A stretch of 64,000 nt of DNA from Thermophilibacter gallinarum (GTDB lineage Bacteria > Actinomycetota > Coriobacteriia > Coriobacteriales > Atopobiaceae): positions 372,001 to 436,000 of the forward strand of contig NZ_JADCJZ010000001.1 in NCBI RefSeq assembly GCF_014982725.1, written 5' to 3'. The first letter of the stretch is position 1; each line of letters opens with the position of its first letter. The position numbers and the translations under genes are program-made. The notes under the pieces are model-generated. The model had not been told where the DNA came from. It saw only the letters and a list, made by a program, of their open reading frames with translations, and searched no databases. Below, in pieces: positions 41,486 to 49,022 of this stretch.

Positions 41486-42622
41486 GTGGCAAAGCGAGGT
41501 CAGCGGGTCGCGGCGGCGCGCAAGCGCCGGTCGAGCCGCCAGCAGCAGGTGACGCTGCCCGCGATCGACGCACTGAGGGACCTCCCCGCCTTCGACGACC
41601 TCCGTCTCGACGACGCACAGCGCGCCGCCTTCGACGCGTTTCTTGGCACGGCCGAGAACGCCGACGAGATGGGCCTGGGATTCGTGGTGCGCCTGGACCG
41701 TGGCTACCCGCTGATCGTCACCGCCGACGACGTCTTCCGGGCCGAGCACTCCGTCTCCTTTGCGAAGCAGGACGCCGAGAAGGACGAGGGCCTCTTGCCC
41801 GCCGTGGGCGACTGCGTGGCGGTGCGCCGCGCTCCGGGTCACGACATGGGCGTCATCGAGCGCGTGCTGCCGCGGCGCACGTCGTTCGAGCGCTGGCGCG
41901 GCCGCAACCGCGGCGAGCGCCAGGTGCTCGCCGCCAACGTCGACACCATCCTCGTGGTGCAGCCCCTCGGTGCCGGCGAGCTGCTGCTCGGGCGCGTAGC
42001 CCGCTCGCTGGTGCTGGCCCGCGACTGCGGCCTCACGCCGGTGGTGGTGCTCACCAAGGCGGACCGCAGCTCGGACGAGGAGCTCACGCACGAGGTCGAG
42101 CGCGTGCGCCGACTCGTGGGGGAGGACGTCCGCGTGATCGTCACCTCGTCCGCCACGGGCGCCGGCGTCGAGGACGTCCGCGCCTGCGTGCCGCACGGGA
42201 GCTGCGCCATGATCCTCGGGGAGTCCGGCGCGGGCAAGTCCACGCTGCTGAACGCCCTTCTCGGCCACGAGGCGCTCGCCACGGGAGAAGTGCGCGAGAA
42301 GGACGACGCGGGTCGCCACACCACCGTCGCGCGCGTCATGGTGAGCCTGCCGGGCGCCGGGGTCATCGCCGACGTGCCGGGGCTCAGGAGCCTGCCGCTC
42401 GTGGGTCATGAGCGCGGTCTCGCCAAGGCGTTCCCGGAGATCGCGGAGGCGGCCCTGGAGTGCCGGTTCAACGACTGCACGCACACGCACGAACCGGGTT
42501 GTGCCGTTCTGTCGCGATTCTCCGAGGGGGACTTCTGCGAGGAGCGGCTCCGGGGCTACCTTGCCCTGGCCAACGAGATGCGCGAGAGTGCCCGCACGCT
42601 GGACCCGGACGTGGTCATCTAG
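41486..42622 (+). CDS. rsgA: Ribosome small-subunit GTPase RsgA
   Basis: 378-residue circularly permuted GTPase that helps 30S subunit maturation. An OB-fold part (about 55-140) comes first, then G4 L-T-K-A-D, G1 G-E-S-G-A-G-K-S-T and G3 D-V-P-G-L in the permuted order. The C-terminal zinc site is C-R-F-N-D-C-T-H-T-H-E-P-G-C. The GTG start at 41486 follows GGGAGGTC. Its basic N-terminus (K-R-G-Q-R, R-K-R-R-S-S-R) suits rRNA binding. It stands alone between the permease and the tad locus. Confidence 0.95.
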   Translation: MAKRGQRVAAARKRRSSRQQQVTLPAIDALRDLPAFDDLRLDDAQRAAFDAFLGTAENADEMGLGFVVRLDRGYPLIVTADDVFRAEHSVSFAKQDAEKDEGLLPAVGDCVAVRRAPGHDMGVIERVLPRRTSFERWRGRNRGERQVLAANVDTILVVQPLGAGELLLGRVARSLVLARDCGLTPVVVLTKADRSSDEELTHEVERVRRLVGEDVRVIVTSSATGAGVEDVRACVPHGSCAMILGESGAGKSTLLNALLGHEALATGEVREKDDAGRHTTVARVMVSLPGAGVIADVPGLRSLPLVGHERGLAKAFPEIAEAALECRFNDCTHTHEPGCAVLSRFSEGDFCEERLRGYLALANEMRESARTLDPDVVI

Positions 42623-42861
42623 ATAAAACATCAACCCACCGACGTGGCGTCACGTGGAGATTCCGTGAGCTGACGGTTCGAACTTTGTTCTTGCCGACGT
42701 CGCTGCCCATAGCCGTCTAACAGGCGCGAGAAGAGCGTCGGTCAGTTTCGTGAAAGCTTGCGTCAGATTCGCGTCCGACTTTCTTCGGACGACCGGCCTT
42801 GCGTCCTTGTTCGGGGAGAGAATCCCCCTACCGCAGTCATCGGGACGAGGGGAGGGTTGCC

Positions 42862-43581
42862 GTGAGACGTCGCTACAGGCTCGTCGCGTCCGGGGCGTGC
42901 GCGCTTCTCGCGACCGCGCTCTGTCTGGCGTACGGGCAGCAGGTCCGGGAGGAGGTCGAGCGCGAGCGTACGGAGGCGCTCGAGCGCTACGGCGGCGAGG
43001 TCGTGACGCTCGTGGTCGCCGCGCGCGGCATCGAGGCGGGGGAGGTCGTGGACCGCACCAACGTCGTCGAGCGCGACTGGCTTGCCGACCTCGCACCGGC
43101 CGGTGCCGTGACGGATCTGGACGACGTCGCCGGCACCGAGGTCAGCGTGCCCGTGGCCGAGGGGGTCCCGCTCACGGGGCTCAACTTCCGTGACGAGACG
43201 GAGGTCGTCGAGGTCCCGGCCGACCAGGTCGCGCTCACCGTCCCGATCGACGGCGGGCTCGGCGTCCCACCCGGGACGGGGCCGGGCGACGTCCTTGCCG
43301 CGTACAAGGTGAGCGAGGGCGCCGTGCGCCTGCTGGTGGGCGACCTCAGGGTCCTCTCCGCGCCGCAGGGCGGCACGGGGGTGCTCTCCTCGGGTTCCCT
43401 CACCGTGGCGGTGTCTCCCGAGGACGTGCCGGCGATGCTCGCGGCGAGCGAGGAGGGAAGCCTGCGCCTCGCCCTGCCGGGCAGCGACGCCATCTCGTCC
43501 GAAGGGGGCGTCCAGGAAACTCCGACGAACGTGCCCGCCGAGGGGCAGGGAGAGGTCAACGAGGGAGATGGTGGCGAATGA
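42862..43581 (+). CDS. cpaB: Flp pilus assembly protein CpaB (SAF domain)
   Basis: 239-residue protein with one N-terminal membrane helix (about 5-25) and an extracytoplasmic SAF domain (A-A-R-G-I-E-A-G-E-V-V, about 55-120), as in CpaB/RcpC. First gene of the tad operon. GTG 42862 has GGAGGG upstream, and a start at 42799 lies in the leader. The Glu/Gly-rich tail looks disordered. In diderms CpaB works with the secretin CpaC; no secretin gene occurs here, as expected for a monoderm. It probably supports the assembly platform on the outer face of the membrane. Overlaps tadZ by 4 bases. Confidence 0.85.
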   Translation: MRRRYRLVASGACALLATALCLAYGQQVREEVERERTEALERYGGEVVTLVVAARGIEAGEVVDRTNVVERDWLADLAPAGAVTDLDDVAGTEVSVPVAEGVPLTGLNFRDETEVVEVPADQVALTVPIDGGLGVPPGTGPGDVLAAYKVSEGAVRLLVGDLRVLSAPQGGTGVLSSGSLTVAVSPEDVPAMLAASEEGSLRLALPGSDAISSEGGVQETPTNVPAEGQGEVNEGDGGE

Positions 43582-44831
43582 GTGGCTGGCTTGCGGCATG
43601 TGCCGAGAAGGACCGCGGGGCCGTCGAGCGGCTCGTCGACTCGCTCGACGCCGGTGCGCGCGTGAGGGTCGTCGAGGGCCCCGACGAGCTCCGGTACCAG
43701 GTGGCGACCTCCGAGCCGGGGACCTACGAGGTCATCGTGGGCCCGCTCGACGAGAGCGTCTCGGACGTCAACCTCGCGGCGGCGGTCGCTAACGACGGGA
43801 ATGCGCGCCGCGTGGTGCTCGCCGTCCGAGAGGCATCGGGCTCGCTGCGTTCCCGCGCCGCGCGGGCGGGGATAGACCTCGTGCTCGACCTCGAGGACTT
43901 CGACGAGGTGCCCGTCCCCGCGTCCCGCCCGGCGGCGGGTGGGTATCCGACGGAGACGGAGAGGGCCCGGGGTGCGGCCCAGGAGGTCGTGCGTCCCGGC
44001 GAGGGGTCCCGCCGCGCCCCCGTCCTCGTGTTCTGCTCGGGTCGGGGCGGCGTGGGAAAGACGGCGCTCGCGGCCGGCGCGGCGGCGATCGCCGCCCGCT
44101 GGGGGCTGCGCGTCCGGCTCCTGGACCTGGACCTCTCGTGTGGCAACGCGTGCTCGTGCTTCGGTCTGGGCGGGGGCGGGGACCTCGCGTGCCTCGGGGG
44201 CGGCGCGACGACGGAGGCCCTCTCGAGGGTCTTCGTCCCCGCCTCGCCGGGGGTGAGCCTCGCGGGGCCCTGCGCGAGGCCGGAGATGGCGGAGGTGGCG
44301 GCCCCTCACGCCGGCGAGCTCATCGAGCGTGCGGCGCACGAGTGCGACCTGGTCGTCGTGGATACCTCGACCACGTTCTCCGAGGCGGTCGCCCAGGCGG
44401 CGCAGCGTGCGGACCGGCTTTTGCTCGTGAGCGACGGCAGGCAGGGGTCGCTCTCCGCCGTCGCGCGCATGAGCGGGCTCGCCATCCGGCTCGGCGTCGC
44501 GAGGACGAGGATGGCACGGATCGAGAACCGCGCCGACCCGCGGGCGCGTCCGGACCTGTCCTCCGGCCGCGCGGAGGCCGGCCTCGAGGCGGCGCGCTGC
44601 TATCGGGTGGTCGACGGGGGCCGCGAGGTTGCCGACTACCTCTCGTCCGGCAGGGTGGGGGAGCTCTGCGAGCCAGGCTACCCGTTCGCCGACTCGCTCG
44701 CCGCTACCCTCGCGCAGCTCATGGCCGAGCTCGGGTGCCTGCCCGAGTGCGAGGAGGCGCGGAGGGCCTACGAGTCCCCCCGGCAGCAGCGACGGTGGCC
44801 CCTCTTCGGGTCGCGGAGGGAGGCGAGGTAG
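43578..44831 (+). CDS. tadZ: TadZ/CpaE-like ParA/MinD-family ATPase
   Basis: 417 residues. The N-terminal 110 residues resemble the atypical receiver domain of TadZ without a conserved phospho-acceptor pocket. A Pro/Glu-rich linker follows, then a MinD/ParA-type ATPase: Walker A G-R-G-G-V-G-K-T at 155-162 (with the signature pattern GGVGKT), L-L-D-L-D-L-S (about 183-189) and V-V-V-D-T-S. TadZ localises the pilus machinery at a cell pole. ATG overlaps the cpaB stop (ATGA), and cpaF starts right after its stop. No lipid-binding helix was seen at the C-terminus, which is basic (R-R-E-A-R). Confidence 0.85.
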   Translation: MSGWLAACAEKDRGAVERLVDSLDAGARVRVVEGPDELRYQVATSEPGTYEVIVGPLDESVSDVNLAAAVANDGNARRVVLAVREASGSLRSRAARAGIDLVLDLEDFDEVPVPASRPAAGGYPTETERARGAAQEVVRPGEGSRRAPVLVFCSGRGGVGKTALAAGAAAIAARWGLRVRLLDLDLSCGNACSCFGLGGGGDLACLGGGATTEALSRVFVPASPGVSLAGPCARPEMAEVAAPHAGELIERAAHECDLVVVDTSTTFSEAVAQAAQRADRLLLVSDGRQGSLSAVARMSGLAIRLGVARTRMARIENRADPRARPDLSSGRAEAGLEAARCYRVVDGGREVADYLSSGRVGELCEPGYPFADSLAATLAQLMAELGCLPECEEARRAYESPRQQRRWPLFGSRREAR

Positions 44832-46172
44832 ATGTCAGTCCTCGAGTTGGTCAGGGCGGCCGAGGCGAGCGGTGCCGGCGTCGTGCCCGGTGCCTCGAAC
44901 GTTGAGCTCAGGAGGGCTCGGGAGCGGCTGAAGGGAGAGCTCGTCGAGCGCATGGGGCTCAGGACGATAGCCGCCATGGTCTCCGGGGCCGACCCGGAGC
45001 GCGCCCGCTCCGAGCTTCTCGTGGTCCTCGAGGCCATCCTGAACACGCATGACGCGATCGCGTCGGTCGGGGTCGACCGCGAGATGCTCCTGCGGCAGGT
45101 CGTCGACGAGGTCTGCGGCCTCGGCCCGATACAGCCCCTCCTCGAGGACGACGAGGTCTCCGAGGTCATGATCAACGGGACCGCCGCCCTCTTCTTCGAG
45201 CGGGACGGGGAGCTGCACCCGGCGGACGTGGTCTTCGACTCCCCCGAGCAGATCATGATCGTCATGGACCGCATCCTCGCCCCGCTGGGCCGACGGCTCG
45301 ACCGTGCGAGCCCGCTCGTGAGCGCGCGCCTTCCCAACGGCGATCGCGTGAACGCCGTCGCGGCGCCCGTCGCGATAGACGGGCCTGCAGTGACGATCAG
45401 GAAGTTCTCGGACCGCATCAGGACCCTGGACCGCCTGGTCGAGCTCGGTTCGCTGCCCGCATGGTACGCGCGGCTCCTCTCGTGGGCGGTCCGATGCTCG
45501 CGCTCGATCGCCGTTGCCGGCGGGACCGGCTCGGGGAAGACGACGCTGCTCAACGCGCTCTCGTGCGAGATACCCGTCACGGAGAGGGTCGTGACGATCG
45601 AGGACAGCGCCGAGCTGCGCTTCGACGCGCACCCGAACGTGGTGCGCCTCGAGGCGCAGGACAGCTCGATCGAGGGGTCGGGTGAGGTGACGATCCGAGA
45701 CCTCGTCAAGAACGCCCTGAGGATGCGCCCGGACCGCATCGTGGTGGGCGAGGTCCGCTCCGGGGAGTGCATCGACATGCTCAACGCCCTCTCCACTGGG
45801 CATGCGGGCTCGCTCACCACCCTGCACGCGGGGAGCGCGGAGGAGGCGGTCATGCGTCTCGTGCTCATGGCGCGCTTCGGCATGGACCTCCCCACGGCGC
45901 TGATCGAGGAGCAGATAGCGACCGCGATCGACCTGATCGTGGTGATGAGGAGGCTTGCCGACGGGTCGAGGGTCGTCTCGTCGCTGACCGAGGCGTCGCG
46001 GGCCTCGGATGGCTCGGCTCGGCTCGACGAGCGGGTGAGCTTCAGCCTCGCGGAGCGGTCGTGGTCGCTCGAGGCGGAGCCCGCGTTCGTCCGGAGGGCC
46101 GAGGAGGACGGGGTCCTGTCGTCGGAGGAGGTGCGGGAATGGAGGCTCTGCTTCTCGGATGCGCGGGCGTGA
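44832..46172 (+). CDS. cpaF: Tad secretion ATPase CpaF/TadA
   Basis: 446-residue hexameric motor ATPase of the type II/IV secretion family that powers Flp pilus assembly. The domain order is a helical N-terminus, the N-domain with L-G-P-I-Q-P-L-L-E-D-D-E-V-S-E-V-M-I-N-G (97-116), Walker A A-G-G-T-G-S-G-K-T-T (229-238), Asp box V-V-T-I-E-D, Walker B I-V-V-G-E-V-R, and His box A-G-S-L-T-T-L-H-A-G. All catalytic elements are intact. It starts at the base after the tadZ stop and overlaps tadB by 34 bases. Confidence 0.95.
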   Translation: MSVLELVRAAEASGAGVVPGASNVELRRARERLKGELVERMGLRTIAAMVSGADPERARSELLVVLEAILNTHDAIASVGVDREMLLRQVVDEVCGLGPIQPLLEDDEVSEVMINGTAALFFERDGELHPADVVFDSPEQIMIVMDRILAPLGRRLDRASPLVSARLPNGDRVNAVAAPVAIDGPAVTIRKFSDRIRTLDRLVELGSLPAWYARLLSWAVRCSRSIAVAGGTGSGKTTLLNALSCEIPVTERVVTIEDSAELRFDAHPNVVRLEAQDSSIEGSGEVTIRDLVKNALRMRPDRIVVGEVRSGECIDMLNALSTGHAGSLTTLHAGSAEEAVMRLVLMARFGMDLPTALIEEQIATAIDLIVVMRRLADGSRVVSSLTEASRASDGSARLDERVSFSLAERSWSLEAEPAFVRRAEEDGVLSSEEVREWRLCFSDARA

Positions 46173-47077
46173 GCTCGGGGTTCGCCGTGCTCGTGCTCCT
46201 GGGCGAGGGAGGGGGCTCGCTCTCCCGTCGCCTCGGGCACTGGGGCTTCGCCGCCCTGAGGTGCCTCGGGCGAGCGGGGCGATCACGGCCGGTCGTCCGG
46301 CTTCTCGCGTACGGGCCGTTCGAGAGGGCTGCGTGCGAGCTCTCCGAGCGCGCCTCTGAGCACGGCGTCGACGCGGATGCGGGGTGTTGCCTGTCAGCGG
46401 CGGGCTGTGCCGTCGCGACGCTCTCCGCGGTCATGGGTTTCCTCCTCGCCTCCCCGGTGGCGGCGGCATCGAGCGCGGTGGTCATGGTCGCCTCCGTCGT
46501 CGCCCGGGACGCGGCACGGGGCCAGCGCGAGCGACGTGAGGTCGTCGCGGCGATGCCGGGGATCTACCGGACGCTGTCCGTCGCGCTGGCCTCGGGCCAG
46601 ACGCTCGCGCAGGCGGTCTCCTACGTCGGCTCGCACGAGCGGGGGCCGGCGGCGCGCGTCTTCTCGCGCATGTCGCTGCGCCTGAGCTGCGGCGTCTCGA
46701 CCGAGGAGGCGGTCGACCTTCTCGCACGGGAGCTCGGCGTCCCCGGTGCCGGGCTTCTCGCCACCGCGCTCGTCGTCTCGCACCGGACGGGGAGCCCCCT
46801 GCGGGACCTGCTCAGGCGCTCGGCCGCGCTCGCGGAGCGACAGGGTGAGTTCGAGCGGATGCTCGGGGTCAAGACGGCCCAGGTGAGGCTCTCCGTCCGG
46901 GTGGTGTGCCTGCTGCCCGTCGTCATGATCTGCGTGCTGGCGCTCATCTCGCCCGACTTCCAGGAGGGGCTGCTCACCCCGGCGGGCACGGGATGCGTCG
47001 CCCTGGCCGTCCTCCTCGACGGCCTGGCCCTGTTGCTGATCAGGCGTCTCATGAGAGGGGTGCTGAGATGGACGTGA
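46139..47077 (+). CDS. tadB: Tad platform protein TadB
   Basis: 312-residue inner-membrane protein of the GspF/TadB family with hydrophobic segments near the N-terminus (about 5-20, 90-125) and a C-terminal pair (about 255-305). The cytosolic T2SSF-type segment A-M-P-G-I-Y-R-T-L-S-V-A-L-A-S-G-Q-T-L and L-A-E-R-Q-G-E-F identify it. ATG 46139 lies within the end of cpaF with GGAGGAGG upstream, so the two are translationally coupled. It overlaps tadC by 10 bases. With TadC it forms the membrane platform for the CpaF motor. Confidence 0.88.
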   Translation: MEALLLGCAGVSSGFAVLVLLGEGGGSLSRRLGHWGFAALRCLGRAGRSRPVVRLLAYGPFERAACELSERASEHGVDADAGCCLSAAGCAVATLSAVMGFLLASPVAAASSAVVMVASVVARDAARGQRERREVVAAMPGIYRTLSVALASGQTLAQAVSYVGSHERGPAARVFSRMSLRLSCGVSTEEAVDLLARELGVPGAGLLATALVVSHRTGSPLRDLLRRSAALAERQGEFERMLGVKTAQVRLSVRVVCLLPVVMICVLALISPDFQEGLLTPAGTGCVALAVLLDGLALLLIRRLMRGVLRWT

Positions 47078-47709
47078 GTGCCGTCGTCCTCGTGGGCGGC
47101 TCGTCCGTTCTCGCGGGATGCCTGCCGCTGCTCCTGGGCGGACGTGGGACGAGGCGCCCGGCGTCTGGCCGGGCGGGCGCCGCCCTCGCGGCGGCACGCG
47201 ACCTGTTCATGAGGCTTCCCTGGGCGAGAAGGGCGCGCGAGGGAGAGGCCTCCGCCCGCAGGAGGGAGGCGTGCCTCTCCGAGCTGCCGGCCCTTCTCGA
47301 CGTCGTGACGCTCGGGCTCTCCGCCGGGCTCTCGTTCGACGCCTCCCTCGAGCTGTACTGCGCGCGGAGCGACGGGGAGCTCGCGCGGGCGTTCTCGGAG
47401 GCGATGCTCGCCTGGCGCATGGGCGTCCGGGGGAGGGAGGAGGCGCTCTGGGGCCTGGCGGACGAGCTGGGCCTCCAGGCGCTCCGACGCTTCGCCTCGG
47501 TCGTCGGCGAGTCGCTCGCCTTCGGCGTCCCCCTGGCGGGCGCGCTCGAACGCCAGGCCGAAGCCATCCGCGACGAGCAGCGCGCCCAGGTCGAGGAGGA
47601 GATAGAGCGTGTGCCGGTGAAGATGCTGATCCCGCTGGGGACGCTCATCGTTCCCGCGATGTTCCTTGCGATCCTCGGCCCCCTGCTGGGGTCGGTGGCG
47701 GTTGGGTGA
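47068..47709 (+). CDS. tadC: Tad platform protein TadC
   Basis: 213-residue GspF-like membrane protein, partner of TadB. The core L-S-E-L-P-A-L-L-D-V-V-T-L-G-L-S-A-G-L-S-F is the conserved T2SSF helix pair, and R-V-P-V-K-M-L-I-P-L-G leads into the C-terminal helix. It is shorter than most TadC proteins (about 300), with only one N-terminal helix before the cytosolic domain. It overlaps tadB by 10 bases. Flp pilin follows after 36 bp. Confidence 0.85.
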   Translation: MDVSAVVLVGGSSVLAGCLPLLLGGRGTRRPASGRAGAALAAARDLFMRLPWARRAREGEASARRREACLSELPALLDVVTLGLSAGLSFDASLELYCARSDGELARAFSEAMLAWRMGVRGREEALWGLADELGLQALRRFASVVGESLAFGVPLAGALERQAEAIRDEQRAQVEEEIERVPVKMLIPLGTLIVPAMFLAILGPLLGSVAVG

Positions 47710-47745
47710 CGGAGGTGCCGGGGAGACCGGCGGAAGGGAGAGGTG

Positions 47746-47940
47746 ATGGGAATGGGTCGTCTCGGGGAGAGGGCGAAGGCCGTCCGGTCCGTGCTCGCGG
47801 ACACGTCGGGCCAGGGCACGACGGAGTACGCGATCCTGGTCGGCGTGCTCGTGGTCATCGCGATCGTGGCCATCCTGGCGTTCAGGGACCGCGTCTCGGA
47901 GCTGTGGGACGCGATCGCCAGCGGCATCAACTCGCTGTGA
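47746..47940 (+). CDS. flp: Flp-type IVb pilin
   Basis: 64-residue prepilin, the likely major subunit of the Tad pilus. After a short basic leader, cleavage is predicted between Gly and Gln in D-T-S-G-Q-G-T-T-E-Y-A-I. This gives Glu5 and Tyr6 in the mature protein, the Flp hallmark, then a hydrophobic helix (L-V-G-V-L-V-V-I-A-I-V-A-I-L). The mature pilin is about 42 residues. AAGGGAG lies upstream of ATG 47746; GTG 47743 and ATG 47752 are alternatives. The following lipoprotein gene overlaps its stop by 4 bases. Confidence 0.93.
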   Translation: MGMGRLGERAKAVRSVLADTSGQGTTEYAILVGVLVVIAIVAILAFRDRVSELWDAIASGINSL

Positions 47941-48383
47941 GAAGGTGGGCCCTCCCCGCGGTCGTGCTGCTCGTCGCCGCCTGCGGGGTCGCGGCGCTCG
48001 TCGGGGAGGGCCGCCCCGCCGAGGACGGGACGGGCGCGGAGGACCAGACGCCGTCATGGTCCGACGAGGTCGACGGGGTGCTCGAGGAGAAGGGCGTCCC
48101 GTTCAGGAGGACCGGGTTTCGAAGCGACCGAGACGTGCGCGAGGAGGCGTCGGAGCTTCTCGCCGACCGTCGCGAGGAAGGGGGCTGCGTGCTCATGCGC
48201 GCGGGATACCTCGACCTCTTTGGAGGGACATGGGGATGCGTGCTGCAGGGGGTCGACTGGGTGGAGATCTGTCTCGTCGGGGAGGAGGGCGACGGATGCG
48301 TCGTGGGGGTCTGGCGCATGGACGTCGACGACGCCGTGCGGGAGCTCGGGGCGACCTCGGGCGTCTCGGCCAGTCCACAGTAG
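47937..48383 (+). CDS. Small lipoprotein in the tad operon
   Basis: 148-residue protein starting at a GTG that overlaps the flp stop (GTGA). The N-terminus M-R-R-W-A-L-P followed by V-V-L-L-V-A-A-C is a short lipoprotein signal with the Cys near residue 16. The mature part is acidic (E-D-G-T-G-A-E-D), with cysteines in G-G-C-V-L, G-C-V-L-Q, C-L-V and G-C-V-V. It has no recognised family. Its last 88 bases are also read in another frame as the start of the next pilin gene. The location suggests a role at the pilus base, perhaps as a pilotin-like or anchor protein. Confidence 0.6.
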   Translation: MRRWALPAVVLLVAACGVAALVGEGRPAEDGTGAEDQTPSWSDEVDGVLEEKGVPFRRTGFRSDRDVREEASELLADRREEGGCVLMRAGYLDLFGGTWGCVLQGVDWVEICLVGEEGDGCVVGVWRMDVDDAVRELGATSGVSASPQ

Positions 48384-48547
48384 AGTACCTGGTCATTCTC
48401 GCCGCGCTCGTCTCGGCGGTCATCGTGCTGGGGCTGCTGTGGCATGCGGGGAGGGACGGCGCGCTCGTGGGCCTCGCGACCGCCTCGGCCTCCCACGGTG
48501 CCGGCCAGGGGGCCGTCGCCCTGCTCAAGGACGTCCTGGGGTACTGA
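48296..48547 (+). CDS. Second Flp-like pilin or pseudopilin
   Basis: 83-residue prepilin-like protein. The leader M-R-R-G-G-L-A-H is unusually Arg-rich with five Arg in a row. Predicted cleavage is between Gly and Gln in R-L-G-Q-S-T-V-E-Y-L-V, giving Glu5 and Tyr6 like Flp, then the helix V-I-L-A-A-L-V-S-A-V-I-V-L-G. ATG 48296 has GGAGGAGG 7 bases upstream, inside the preceding lipoprotein gene and in a different frame, so 88 bases code twice. The short mature protein (about 53 residues) suits a minor pilin. The start is not certain because the overlap is long; a start nearer the cleavage site lacks a ribosome site. Confidence 0.7.
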   Translation: MRRGGLAHGRRRRRAGARGDLGRLGQSTVEYLVILAALVSAVIVLGLLWHAGRDGALVGLATASASHGAGQGAVALLKDVLGY

Positions 48548-48548
48548 G

Positions 48549-49022
48549 ATGGTCGGCCGTGGTGACAGGAGGGGGCAGATGAGCGTCGAGGCGGCCGTGC
48601 TCCTGCCGGTGGCGCTCGTCCTGGTCGCGCTGCTCGTGCAGCCTGCTTGCGTCCTCTACACGAGGTCGGTCATGGCGGCGACGGCGAGCGAGCTCGTCCG
48701 CCTTGCCGCCACCTCGCGGGAGTCCGGCGAGTCGCTGCGTGCGTTCGCGCTGCGCCGCCTCGCGGCCGTCCCGGACGTCTCCGTGTTCCACGAGGGAGGT
48801 CCCGACTCGTGGGAGGTCGAGGTGTCGGGGCCCGACGACGGCGGGGTCGTGACGGCGTCGATAGCGGGCCGCGTGCGGCCCCTGCCCGTGCTCGGCGTGC
48901 TCGCGTCGGCGCTCGGCAGGGTCGAGGAAGGGTCGGTCGTCCTCGAGGTCGAGGTCTCGGGGCGGGCGCGGGCCGAATGGGTCGAAGGGGGATACGATGC
49001 GTGGATCAAGATCTGGGAGTGA
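48549..49022 (+). CDS. TadE-like pseudopilin
   Basis: 157-residue membrane-anchored protein. A basic leader R-R-G precedes Q-M-S-V-E-A-A-V-L-L-P, a TadE-type site with Glu5, then a hydrophobic helix. The remainder is a beta-rich extracytoplasmic domain with S-W-E-V-E-V-S. TadE and TadF are processed by the prepilin peptidase and are needed for Flp pilus formation. It starts one base after the previous stop, and the next gene overlaps by 26 bases. Confidence 0.8.
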   Translation: MVGRGDRRGQMSVEAAVLLPVALVLVALLVQPACVLYTRSVMAATASELVRLAATSRESGESLRAFALRRLAAVPDVSVFHEGGPDSWEVEVSGPDDGGVVTASIAGRVRPLPVLGVLASALGRVEEGSVVLEVEVSGRARAEWVEGGYDAWIKIWE

